NCBI RefSeq assembly: GCF_013294115.1
Contig: NZ_JABSNP010000001.1
Span: 248,001-312,000, forward strand
Length of the DNA stretch: 64,000 nucleotides
From: Hymenobacter caeli
Lineage (GTDB): Bacteria > Bacteroidota > Bacteroidia > Cytophagales > Hymenobacteraceae
Direction: 5' to 3'
This document shows, in pieces, positions 26,643-33,951 of this stretch (positions are counted from its first letter, which is position 1; each line of letters starts with the position of its first letter). The position numbers and the translations under genes are program-made. The notes beneath the pieces were generated by a model that had not been told where the DNA came from, did no database searches, and worked only from the letters and a program-made list of their open reading frames with translations.

Positions 26643-26873
26643 CTACACCGCCGGCTTAGGCGCGGGCAAATCGAACGCCGTGGCGTCGTGCTCGAAGTGG
26701 CCCTTGTGCGAGCCGTCGCAGAACGGCTTTTGGTTGGAGAGGCCGCAGCGGCAGATGCTGATGCGCTGGCGGCCGCCGAGGCCATAGGGCTGGCCTTGGG
26801 CGTCGACCAGCTCGATGTCTTCGCCTTCCACGCGGAGGGAGCCATTGGAAAGGACGGTGAGTTTGGTAGCCAT
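26643..26873 (-). CDS. CDGSH iron-sulfur domain protein
   Basis: A 76-residue protein with one CDGSH-type [2Fe-2S] site. The ligands Cys41, Cys43, Cys52 and His56 are present in CRCGLSNQKPFCDGSH, the exact family spacing. An N-terminal strand region precedes it. Such small proteins carry a labile cluster and act in electron transfer or redox sensing; the partner here is unknown. The GNAT gene lies 66 nt upstream on the other side of this gene's start, on the opposite end but the same strand, so the two may share a transcript. Confidence 0.92.
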   Translation of the reverse strand: MATKLTVLSNGSLRVEGEDIELVDAQGQPYGLGGRQRISICRCGLSNQKPFCDGSHKGHFEHDATAFDLPAPKPAV

Positions 26874-26939
26874 TTTACGAGGGGTGGATGGTGAGGTATA
26901 AACAGTTGTAGAGGACCGATAACCGAGTCCTGGGTGCCT

Positions 26940-27470
26940 TCAGAGGGTTTTGCGCATCACGTAATCGTTCATGAAGTAGGGGCCGATGGGCACGTTTTCT
27001 TCGCGCTGGCGCACGAAGCCGCGCCGCTCGTAGAAGCTGATGGCGGGGTTGTAGCGGTTCACGTTCAGGTCGAGGGTGTGGGCCCCGGCGCGGCGGGCGG
27101 CGTCCTCCACGGCTTCGATGAGGTGCAGGCCCAGGCCCTGGCCCTGCTGGGTGGGCAGCACGTAAATTTTGTGCAGCTTGTACTCGGTGGGCGCGGCTTC
27201 GGTGGGCGCGGTGGGGGGCTGGGGCCCGAACGAGGCGTAGCCCGCCGGCTGGCCGTCCACGTAGGCCAGCAGGAAGAGGTGCTGCTGCTCGGCCATCTGG
27301 CGCTTGAGAGCGGCGGGCGTGTAAATGACGCGGTACATGTACTCCATCTGCTCGCGCGAGAGGATGAAGCGGTAAGTGGGCTCCCAGGTGCCTTCGGCCA
27401 GCTGGATGATGGTGGGAATGTCGCGGAGGGTAGCGGGCACAATGCGCGGCGGCGCGGGCGAGGTGGTCAT
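26940..27470 (-). CDS. GNAT-family N-acetyltransferase
   Basis: A 176-residue acetyltransferase. The acetyl-CoA pyrophosphate loop QQGQGLGLHLI (Q/RxxGxG/A) follows strand 4 (LHKIYVLP), and strand 5-helix 4 is LDLNVNRYNPAISFYERRGF, all typical of GNAT. The start at 27470 removes a 29-residue extension that crosses the divergent promoter region. The substrate, whether a protein N-terminus, an amine or an antibiotic, cannot be predicted. Same strand as the CDGSH gene downstream. Confidence 0.9.
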   Translation of the reverse strand: MTTSPAPPRIVPATLRDIPTIIQLAEGTWEPTYRFILSREQMEYMYRVIYTPAALKRQMAEQQHLFLLAYVDGQPAGYASFGPQPPTAPTEAAPTEYKLHKIYVLPTQQGQGLGLHLIEAVEDAARRAGAHTLDLNVNRYNPAISFYERRGFVRQREENVPIGPYFMNDYVMRKTL

Positions 27471-27592
27471 ACGGCGGGAGAGCAAAACGCAAAATTGGGG
27501 CGAAAAAAACCAAAACTTGCCCGCTTTTTGTACGGAATGGCTGTTTCCAACGTTCACTTTACGCCCAGCGCCCGTTCGGGTTCCCTTCGTTT

Positions 27593-28057
27593 ATGCCCAA
27601 TTTCCTGAAAACCGCGCTGCCCCTGGCCGCCCTGCTGCTGGCCGCCGGGGCCCCCGCCCGCGCCCAAATTGCCAACGTGCCCGACAGCCTGCGCCGGTCC
27701 GGCGAGCTGGTGGGCAGCCGCCCCAGCGCCCGGCGGCCGGCCGGCGCGGCCCGCCCCGCGGCGGCCGCTACGCCCACCGCCCGCCTGCTGGGCGACGGCG
27801 CGGACCCGGCCCGCGCCAGCGCCGCCGACCTGCCCGACCTCTACGAAAACTTCATCGGCGCGTGCCAGGACCAGTACCGCCAGTGGGGCGACGACGACTG
27901 GAGCGCCGCCGCCACCGTGCTCGCCCGGCTCAACCAGCGCTACGAGCAGGTGCGCACCTCGCTCTCCATCCAGGAGCGCCTCAACATCCGCTCGGCCCAG
28001 GCCGAGTTCCACACCTTGCAAGGGGCCCGCAAATTGAAGGGGCGCCTTGACGGCTAA
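27593..28057 (+). CDS. Secreted protein of unknown function
   Basis: A 154-residue protein with a clean Sec signal peptide (ending APARAQ), a low-complexity Arg/Ala/Pro segment (about 45-75) and a helical C-terminal domain (DLPDLYENFIGACQDQYRQW, then SAAATVLARLNQRYEQV). It has no recognised family. It is divergent from the GNAT gene and overlaps the convergent downstream gene by 4 nt at the stops. Confidence 0.7.
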   Translation: MPNFLKTALPLAALLLAAGAPARAQIANVPDSLRRSGELVGSRPSARRPAGAARPAAAATPTARLLGDGADPARASAADLPDLYENFIGACQDQYRQWGDDDWSAAATVLARLNQRYEQVRTSLSIQERLNIRSAQAEFHTLQGARKLKGRLDG

Positions 28058-28497
28058 GCCATCGGCTGGGCCATGGGGCGGCACAGCCGGGCCAGGGCCT
28101 GGTGGCTGCTGTGGAACAGGTGCACCGGTAGCCGGCGCTCCACAATGCCAACGAATTCCTGGCAGCAGTGCTCGTCCAGGGGGTTGCCGACGAGTACGCA
28201 GTGCACCTGCTCGAGGCGCAGGGCGACGGATTCGGGCAGCCATTCGAACTGAATCCAGGGCAGAGCTTCTTCCCAAACGCCGGTGGTGCGGCTGCGGTCG
28301 AGCAGCAGCTGCCGCGGGGCCAGGCGGCGCTGCCAGTACAGGGTTTGGCGGAAAGTTTCCACCACCGTGTCGCCGGTCAGGTGGCCGTGCCAGCGCACGT
28401 AAAGAAGGTTATCGGGCTGGCAATGGTAGTAATCAGCTAAAGGAACACCGTGGCTATCGGTCATTTTTTCCAGCAAAACGAAAGCGGGCGATGGCAT
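28054..28497 (-). CDS. Unknown protein, possibly STAS/SpoIIAA-like
   Basis: A 147-residue soluble protein. It opens with LYVRWHGHLTGDTVVETFRQTLYW and continues with alternating strands and helices (RQLLLDRSRTTG, WEEALPWIQFEWLPES, QVHCVLVGNP). This pattern resembles STAS/SpoIIAA-like folds seen in short Bacteroidota proteins, but no diagnostic residue is clear, so the assignment is tentative. The ATG at 28497 was preferred over a TTG six codons upstream. The stop overlaps that of the convergent secreted protein. Confidence 0.65.
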   Translation of the reverse strand: MPSPAFVLLEKMTDSHGVPLADYYHCQPDNLLYVRWHGHLTGDTVVETFRQTLYWQRRLAPRQLLLDRSRTTGVWEEALPWIQFEWLPESVALRLEQVHCVLVGNPLDEHCCQEFVGIVERRLPVHLFHSSHQALARLCRPMAQPMA

Positions 28498-28678
28498 GGG
28501 GTGCGGATTAAGCAAGTTTTCAGAAAAACAAGAGGACAGAATAAAGAAGTAGGCCTGGATAAGGTAAATATTTCACCATAAGTTCGGAAAATAGTATTTA
28601 TATATGATTACTAATATGATTAGGTAATCGGAATCCTCCCGGAGGGGCCGTTTTAAAGCCGGCTTTGGGAGCGGGGCT

Positions 28679-28686
28679 TACCTTTG
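28679..28686 (+). promoter_or_regulatory. Putative -7 box for the deoxynucleoside kinase
   Basis: TACCTTTG, a match to TAnnTTTG, lies 38 nt before the kinase ATG. A T-rich TTTT stretch is found about 25 nt upstream but no clear TTG, so the upstream element is weak. Confidence 0.5.
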
Positions 28687-28724
28687 GGGTTCTTCTTTTT
28701 TCTGCTGAATCAGCCTAAGCGCGT

Positions 28725-29345
28725 ATGCACATTGCCATCGTCGGCAACATTGGGGCCGGCAAAACCACCCTGGCCCACAAGCTGGCCCACCATTTCCGCT
28801 GGGAGGTATTTCTGGAGGACGTGGACGACAACCCCTACCTCAAGGATTTTTACCACGACATGCCCCGCTGGGCGTTTCACTTGCAGGTGTACTTCCTCAA
28901 CGGGCGCTTCCGCCAGACGCAGCGCATCAAGGAGCTGACGCGGGCCGGCAAGGGCGTGGTGCAGGACCGCACCATTTACGAGGACGCCCACATTTTTGCG
29001 GCCAACCTGCACGAGTCGGGCCTGCTGGCCACCCGCGACTACGAGAATTACCGGGGCCTGTTCGACTCAATGGTCAGCCTCGTGGAGCCGCCCGATTTGC
29101 TGCTCTACCTGCGCGCCGACCTCTCGAAGCTCATCCGCCAGATTGAGCAGCGCGGGCGCGAGTACGAGAACAGCATCAGCATCGAATACCTCAAAAACCT
29201 CAACGAGCACTACGAGAAGTGGATTGCCGCCTACCCCGGCCGCCACCTCATCATCGACGTGAGCGAGCTGGACTACGTGCGCAACGCCGAAGACCTGGGC
29301 ACCGTCGTCGAGCGCATCAACGCCACGCTTTTTGGCCTGTTCTGA
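28725..29345 (+). CDS. Deoxynucleoside kinase
   Basis: A 206-residue kinase of the dCK/dGK family that phosphorylates deoxynucleosides in the salvage pathway. The P-loop GNIGAGKTT is at residues 7-15, followed by EDVDDNPYLKDFY, the catalytic DRTIYED motif with its ERS-like role, and the lid Arg cluster RQIEQRGREYE. Length fits bacterial deoxyadenosine/deoxyguanosine kinases; the preferred base cannot be told from sequence alone. Monocistronic with its own promoter box. Confidence 0.93.
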   Translation: MHIAIVGNIGAGKTTLAHKLAHHFRWEVFLEDVDDNPYLKDFYHDMPRWAFHLQVYFLNGRFRQTQRIKELTRAGKGVVQDRTIYEDAHIFAANLHESGLLATRDYENYRGLFDSMVSLVEPPDLLLYLRADLSKLIRQIEQRGREYENSISIEYLKNLNEHYEKWIAAYPGRHLIIDVSELDYVRNAEDLGTVVERINATLFGLF

Positions 29346-29346
29346 G

Positions 29347-29399
29347 TTGATTGCTGGTTGTTCAGGAATTCTGGAAGCAACCAGCAACCCTCAATCACT
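29347..29399. terminator. Short inverted repeat after the deoxynucleoside kinase
   Basis: GATTGCTGGTTG faces CAACCAGCAACCCTCAATC, with 7-nt-like units (GGTTGCT) in the right arm. It lies between converging genes and probably acts as terminator. Confidence 0.6.
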
Positions 29400-29405
29400 G
29401 ACCCG

Positions 29406-30083
29406 TTACCCGTTCGGCTCCAGGGCTTCGTTGAGGAAACTGACCAGCGGCCGGGCCGCTGCGATGCCCGCCACGGCCTGGGCCACAAAGCCGGGGCCCA
29501 CCACCTCGGCATCCGAAAAAAGGCGCACCGCGCCGAAGCTTTTGAGCTTCAGCCAGGCCAGGTCGGGGTGGTCGGCGGGGTAGCCTTTGGGCGGGCGCAC
29601 CAGCTGCTCGCCGCCGGTGGTGAGGCCGGCGGGAAAGTGGCGCAGCAGCCCGGGGGCCTGCCGCAGCCGGTGGAATTCGGCGGCGTTGTAGTGGATTTCC
29701 TGGCGCAGGGCCCCCAGCAGCGCCGGCGTGGTGTGGTAGAAGCCCACCCGCAGCGACGACTGGCCCCCGGGCTGCACGCCCAGGTAGTAGCCGGCGCGGG
29801 CGGCGTGGCGGCCGCCGTGCAGTAGGCCGGCGCCCATGCGCCGCTTGTAGGGCTCGGGGTCGCGGTGGCCCCGGTCGTTCTTATGCAGCCGAAACATGGC
29901 CTCGGTGGGAGTGAGGCCCACCAGCGATGGGTCGGTGCTGGCCACTTTGGCCAGCACCTGGCCAATGAGTTCGGCGAAGGCGGCGCGGGCCCGCTGGTAG
30001 TCGGGGCGGTGCTCGGCCATCCAGGGCGTGTTGTTGTTGGCCGCCAGGCGGCGCAAAAAATCCAGGAGGTAGGCGAGGTCCAT
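29406..30083 (-). CDS. DUF2461 family protein
   Basis: A 225-residue protein of the DUF2461/TIGR02453 family. The family opening LLDFLRRLAANNNTPWMAEHRPDY, MFRLHKNDRGHRDPEPYK, GYYLGVQPGGQSSLRVGFY and LKLKSFGAVRLFSDAEV are in the expected order. It is a widespread cytoplasmic family with no established reaction. Immediately upstream of the start is a complex inverted-repeat region. Confidence 0.9.
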   Translation of the reverse strand: MDLAYLLDFLRRLAANNNTPWMAEHRPDYQRARAAFAELIGQVLAKVASTDPSLVGLTPTEAMFRLHKNDRGHRDPEPYKRRMGAGLLHGGRHAARAGYYLGVQPGGQSSLRVGFYHTTPALLGALRQEIHYNAAEFHRLRQAPGLLRHFPAGLTTGGEQLVRPPKGYPADHPDLAWLKLKSFGAVRLFSDAEVVGPGFVAQAVAGIAAARPLVSFLNEALEPNG

Positions 30084-30089
30084 TTTTGG

Positions 30090-30300
30090 GCTATTAGCTT
30101 TTAGCTGCTGGCTGTTAGCTATTTGGGAATTTAAAAAAAAGTTATTCAGCCCGTCATGCCGAGCGCAGCCGAGGCATCTCGCGTGCGTCGTTGCACGGAT
30201 TGGATTACTGCCGCACGCGAGATGCCTCGGCTGCGCTCGGCATGACCGTACTTTTTTTTAATGCTAACAGCCAGCAGCTAATGGCTAACAGCTAGATAAC
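30090..30300. repeat. Nested inverted repeat: 7-nt-unit shell around a family A palindrome
   Basis: The outer arms (30092-30120 and about 30264-30300) are 7-nt units of the TTAGCTG type. Inside them, A8 and T8 tracts flank a perfect 35-bp-arm palindrome at 30153-30246 that belongs to family A. The right outer arm has about one more unit and includes the stop codon and last codons of the MOSC gene. Confidence 0.8.
30153..30246. repeat. Dispersed palindrome, family A (copy 2)
   Basis: A perfect inverted repeat with 35-nt arms (GTCATGCCGAGCGCAGCCGA at the left edge) and a 24-nt loop containing GGATTACT, which is also in the loop of the 43026 copy. Confidence 0.9.
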
Positions 30301-31105
30301 GCAGCACCGTCAAGGCGTCGCCCACGCGTAGGCGGCCGTGGCCGGGCCCGGTCACGTTCTGGCCAAACAGGGCGCTGCCGTCCACGCTGCGGTAGGTGGC
30401 CAGGGTGCGCAGGGGCTCGCCGTGCGGGGTTTTCACGGCGGTGGCCTGGTCGATGGTCGTCAGCACGCAGCGGCCGCAGCCGCGCACGGCCCGGAAGGGC
30501 ACGTCGCCGATTTGGAACTCGGCCCAGGCGTCGTCGTCGTAGGCCGGGCCCCCGCTGAACACCAGGTTGGGCCGGAAACGGTTCAGGGGCACGGGGGTGG
30601 CTAGGCGCTGGTTGAGGTCGGCCAGGGCCGCTTCGCCGAGGAGCAGGAACGGGTATTCGTCGGCAAAGCTGGTGAGCTGGCCCCCGGGGTTCAGGGCCGG
30701 CTCCACGGCCCGCCGCACCATGTCGGACATGTACACGAGCCGGATGTCGCGCCCCAGGGCCGCGCTCAGCCAGGCATCGGCCACGGCCTCGCCGCGCCAG
30801 GCCCACACCAAGTCGTCCCAGATGGTGACGAACGCCGTGCGCTCGGGCGTGGCCTCGAACGGGATGTAAAGCGGCAGCAATTCGGGCCGCTGGCGGTGCG
30901 AAAGCAGCCAACCGTTGTGGGCCGCCGCCACGGCCAGCAGGGCCAGCTCGGGGTGCTGGCGCTGGGTGAGGAAGCGGTTATTAGCGTCCACCAGCAGCCA
31001 GCGGCGGTCGTGGCGCAGGCCCCGGCCGGTGACCTCCGCCTCGTTCACCGCCACCCCGCCGAGCGACTTGACGGGGTAAACGAAAAGTTGGGTAAGGGTG
31101 AACAT
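30278..31105 (-). CDS. MOSC-domain protein (YcbX/mARC-like)
   Basis: A 275-residue protein with the MOSC N-terminal beta-barrel (LFVYPVKSLGGVAVNEAEV, GLRHDRRWLLVD) and the MOSC domain with FRPNLVFSG and the cysteine-bearing GCGRCVLTTID, the expected molybdenum ligand region. Relatives reduce N-hydroxylated compounds using a molybdenum cofactor, which fits a genome also encoding a molybdenum aldehyde oxidase at 17-4053. The final residues LAVSH and the stop are encoded by the 7-nt repeat array, so this C-terminus is probably recent. Single gene. Confidence 0.88.
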   Translation of the reverse strand: MFTLTQLFVYPVKSLGGVAVNEAEVTGRGLRHDRRWLLVDANNRFLTQRQHPELALLAVAAAHNGWLLSHRQRPELLPLYIPFEATPERTAFVTIWDDLVWAWRGEAVADAWLSAALGRDIRLVYMSDMVRRAVEPALNPGGQLTSFADEYPFLLLGEAALADLNQRLATPVPLNRFRPNLVFSGGPAYDDDAWAEFQIGDVPFRAVRGCGRCVLTTIDQATAVKTPHGEPLRTLATYRSVDGSALFGQNVTGPGHGRLRVGDALTVLRYLAVSH

Positions 31106-31193
31106 GCTATTGGGATGATGGCGGGGGGGGCTGCGCCCGGCGGCCGGGTTGCGGCGGACGGCCCGGTTTCCGGCGGGGGCCCTACCCCTTTCG

Positions 31194-31676
31194 CTACTTA
31201 AACCGGCCGTTATACACCTCTATTGCTTTGGCAAAATGGTTGTCCGAGGCAAATAGAACGATGCTGCCAAAAAATGCACCGAGTGCAATTGAAAAAGGTA
31301 CCGGCGCTTTGCTAAACGGGGAGCCAGGGGTATCCTTTTGTTTGTCCGATTGAACACCGCCTACAATTAGAGTGGCAACGTACACTGGCAACAGGCCAAA
31401 GGCCAACCGTCGTTGCGCGCGGTACTTGCGCAGCTCCTCGGCGGATTTTGGGTAGGACTTCAGCACGGCTTTCAGCGTTGCGCCCGTGAGCGGCTCGTTG
31501 TTGACGGTGTACAGCAAGTGGGAATACCGGCCGTTTTGCACGACGCTGACTTTGATGGCGCTGTCTTTTCTCGCGGCGGTATCGGGCCCCTGCGCCTGCA
31601 TCAAAAAAGGATGCAGCGGCAAGAGCAGAAAAAGCAGTTTCCCACGGTGTTTGGCCAGGCGCATTAACTTGTTCAT
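31194..31676 (-). CDS. Small membrane-associated protein of unknown function
   Basis: A 160-residue protein with a signal-like N-terminus (LLFLLLPLHPFLMQAQG) and two hydrophobic segments near residues 92-107 and 128-145. Between them are a soluble strand region (VSVVQNGRYSHLLYTVNNEPL) and a KSYPKSAEELRKYRAQRR stretch. No family is recognised. Base composition is less GC-rich than most neighbours. It may have been acquired, but this is weak evidence. The 263-nt region upstream contains a dispersed palindrome. Confidence 0.6.
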   Translation of the reverse strand: MNKLMRLAKHRGKLLFLLLPLHPFLMQAQGPDTAARKDSAIKVSVVQNGRYSHLLYTVNNEPLTGATLKAVLKSYPKSAEELRKYRAQRRLAFGLLPVYVATLIVGGVQSDKQKDTPGSPFSKAPVPFSIALGAFFGSIVLFASDNHFAKAIEVYNGRFK

Positions 31677-31814
31677 GCGGAGCAGCGGGCGGGCCAGGCA
31701 ACGCAGCGGAGGTGCTGCGCTGCCGGCGCGTCGGCCAATCGCTAAATAAGTACGGCAGTCTGACGAACTCCTGAATAATTGTTATGAGGCCGTTTGAGTT
31801 AACGTCGGCGCGAT

Positions 31815-31896
31815 GTAGAGACACATCCTTGCGTCTTAGAACTGAACGTCTTGTCCGGACACTGTTCAATCCTGAGACGCAAGGATGCGTCTCTAC
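31815..31896. repeat. Dispersed palindrome, family C
   Basis: Inverted arms GTAGAGACACATCCTTGCGT (left) and its near complement ending CTCTAC (right), about 22 bp each, with a loop that itself carries GAACGTC. Single copy in the window. Confidence 0.75.
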
Positions 31897-31939
31897 GGCG
31901 TTGCGGAAGCCAAAAATCGACTTAGACAGCCGTTAAAAC

Positions 31940-33703
31940 CTATTTCGCCATTGTTTCGGCTAGTTTCACGGCCTCGTACAAATCAATCACGCCGCCGGTG
32001 TTCGAGAGCGTGGCGAAATCCACCTTTTTGGCGGTGCTGCCGGGCACCAACACCTGCGTGTGGTGCACCTGGGCCGAGCGCCGGATGATGTCCTTGAGCT
32101 GCACCGCTGTGAGGGCGGGGAAGTACGACTTGAGGGCCGCCGCCACGCCGGCCGTCACGGGCGAGGCCATGCTGGTGCCGCTCTCGGTGCCGTAGGTGCT
32201 GCCGGGCAAGGTGCTGTAAATGGCCACGCCGGGCGCAAACACGTCCACCTGGCGCTTGCTGTAGTTGGAGAACTCGGCGGCCAGCGTGGCGTCGTCGTGC
32301 TGGCTGCTGGCCCCCACGGTGAGCAGGTTGGGGAAGGGCTGGCCGGCCAGGCTCAGGGCCGAGGGGTAGTGGTTGGTCACGTCGAGGTCGTCGTTCTCGT
32401 TGCCGGCGGCGTGCACCAGCAGCACGTCGTGGGCGGCGGCGTACTGGAAAGCGGCCTCCACGGCCGGGCGCTGGGGCGAAAACTCCTTGCCGAAGCTCAT
32501 GTTGACGACCTTGGCTCCGTTGTCGACGGCGTAGCGGATGGCGTTGGCCACGTCTTTGTCGCGCTCGTCGCCGTTGGGCACGGCCCGCACCGTCATGATG
32601 CGCACCAGGGGCCCGGCCACGCCCTGCACGCCGAGGTTGTTGTCGCGCACGGCCGCGATGATGCCCGACACGTGGGTGCCGTGCAGCGGGTCGGGCCCGT
32701 GCAGGTCGTTGTTGCCGTAGCTGCGCTGGGCCACGTCGTCGGGGTTGTCCTTGATGATGTCGGCCCGCGGGTTGAACTTCAGGTTCAGGGAGTTGTCGAG
32801 CATGCTGTGCTCTTCCTTGGAGCCGCTGTCCAGCTCTTTTTCCAGGGCGTCGGTGTCGGCCAGGCCCATCTGGCGCAGGTTCTGGTCGAGGGCCCGGCTG
32901 AGGCCGCGCATGTTGTCGTTGGTGGGCTGGGCGCGGTGCAGGGTGGCCGTGTCGAGGCGCTCCACGTTGAGGTCCTTTTTCAGGGCGGCCACCATCATCT
33001 TCAGCGGGCCGGCCATCTCGTCGACCTGCGCCACGTTTTCGGTTTCCTTTTTGGTGCGGGCGGTGAAGGCTTTTTCGGCCTTGGTGTACATGTCAAACTC
33101 GGCCCGCTGGGCCGCCGGAATGGCTGTGCGCACCTTGCCTTTGAAGCGCGGCCGGTCCTTGGCCACGATGCGCGTCACCTCCAGGGTTTCGTCGCCGATG
33201 TTGCGGCCGTCGGCCCCGCCCAGGAAGTTCCAGCCGTGCACGTCGTCGATGTAGCCGTTGTGGTCGTCGTCGATGCCGTTGCCGGGAATCTCCCGGGCAT
33301 TGGTCCAGAAGATGGGCTTCAAATCGACGTGGGCCGTGTCCACGCCCGAGTCAATCACGGCCACCACGACGAGCGTGGGGGTGCGGCCCTTTAGCAGCTC
33401 GGCGTAGGCACGGGTGTCGCCAATGCCGGGGATTTTGTCCAGCTGCGGGTCTTTCAGGTGCCACTGGGCGGCCGTGGCTTCGGCGGCGGTGGGGCCGGGG
33501 GGCGTAGCGGGTTTGGCGGGCGTTGCAGCTGGCACCGCGGCGGCGGCTATGGGGGCCGCTGGCGGGGTGGGGGCCGCAATGGATGTGGCGGCCGCGGTGC
33601 TTTGGGCGGCGGCGGGCACGGCCCCGCGGGTGCAGGCGCTCAGGGTGGGGAGGGCCAGGGCGGCCAGGGCAAACGTCCAGGGGCGGAAGGTGAAAACGGT
33701 CAT
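31940..33703 (-). CDS. S8 subtilisin-like serine protease (lipoprotein)
   Basis: A 587-residue protease. The start at 33703 gives a lipoprotein signal (lipobox LSAC, Cys24) and an Ala/Pro linker to about residue 75. The catalytic triad is Asp118 in VIDSGVD, His341 in HGTHVSG and Ser511 in GTSMASP, with the oxyanion Asn435 in AAGNEND. A roughly 190-residue insertion lies between the Asp and His motifs, an arrangement seen in secreted S8 proteases of this phylum. It is probably an envelope protease. It diverges from the PIG-L gene. Confidence 0.93.
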   Translation of the reverse strand: MTVFTFRPWTFALAALALPTLSACTRGAVPAAAQSTAAATSIAAPTPPAAPIAAAAVPAATPAKPATPPGPTAAEATAAQWHLKDPQLDKIPGIGDTRAYAELLKGRTPTLVVVAVIDSGVDTAHVDLKPIFWTNAREIPGNGIDDDHNGYIDDVHGWNFLGGADGRNIGDETLEVTRIVAKDRPRFKGKVRTAIPAAQRAEFDMYTKAEKAFTARTKKETENVAQVDEMAGPLKMMVAALKKDLNVERLDTATLHRAQPTNDNMRGLSRALDQNLRQMGLADTDALEKELDSGSKEEHSMLDNSLNLKFNPRADIIKDNPDDVAQRSYGNNDLHGPDPLHGTHVSGIIAAVRDNNLGVQGVAGPLVRIMTVRAVPNGDERDKDVANAIRYAVDNGAKVVNMSFGKEFSPQRPAVEAAFQYAAAHDVLLVHAAGNENDDLDVTNHYPSALSLAGQPFPNLLTVGASSQHDDATLAAEFSNYSKRQVDVFAPGVAIYSTLPGSTYGTESGTSMASPVTAGVAAALKSYFPALTAVQLKDIIRRSAQVHHTQVLVPGSTAKKVDFATLSNTGGVIDLYEAVKLAETMAK

Positions 33704-33891
33704 GCGGAAGGGAAAACGCCGCGGCGGTGCGGCCAGCGGCAAAGAAACGGCAAGCGGGCGAAAGACGGGCTCTAGGGGCAGAGCGTTGCGGCGGGGGCAG
33801 CCCCTCTTCCGGCCCACGCCGCTTGATGCGCGGAATCCGGTGGGAAGAGGTGAGGTCGCCCCGAGGGCGGCCCCGGCATGCAACAGATCCG

Positions 33892-33926
33892 AGAAGTTAC
33901 CTGGTGAGGGGTTGCCCGGTAACTTC
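33892..33926. promoter_or_regulatory. Dyad in the divergent S8/PIG-L region
   Basis: GAAGTTACC and GGTAACTTC form a perfect 9-bp inverted repeat 25 nt before the PIG-L start. A second pair (CCTCTTCC/GGAAGAGG) lies at about 33803-33852. Either could be an operator or an mRNA hairpin; nothing identifies a regulator. Confidence 0.35.
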
Positions 33927-33951
33927 ACGCCCCGAACCGGTTTGCCCTCCT

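Noticed and set aside
33727-33951. A longer N-terminus for the PIG-L protein
   Set aside because: The extra 75 residues are Arg/Gly/Pro-rich, cover the divergent promoter region and would bury the clear signal peptide at 33952.
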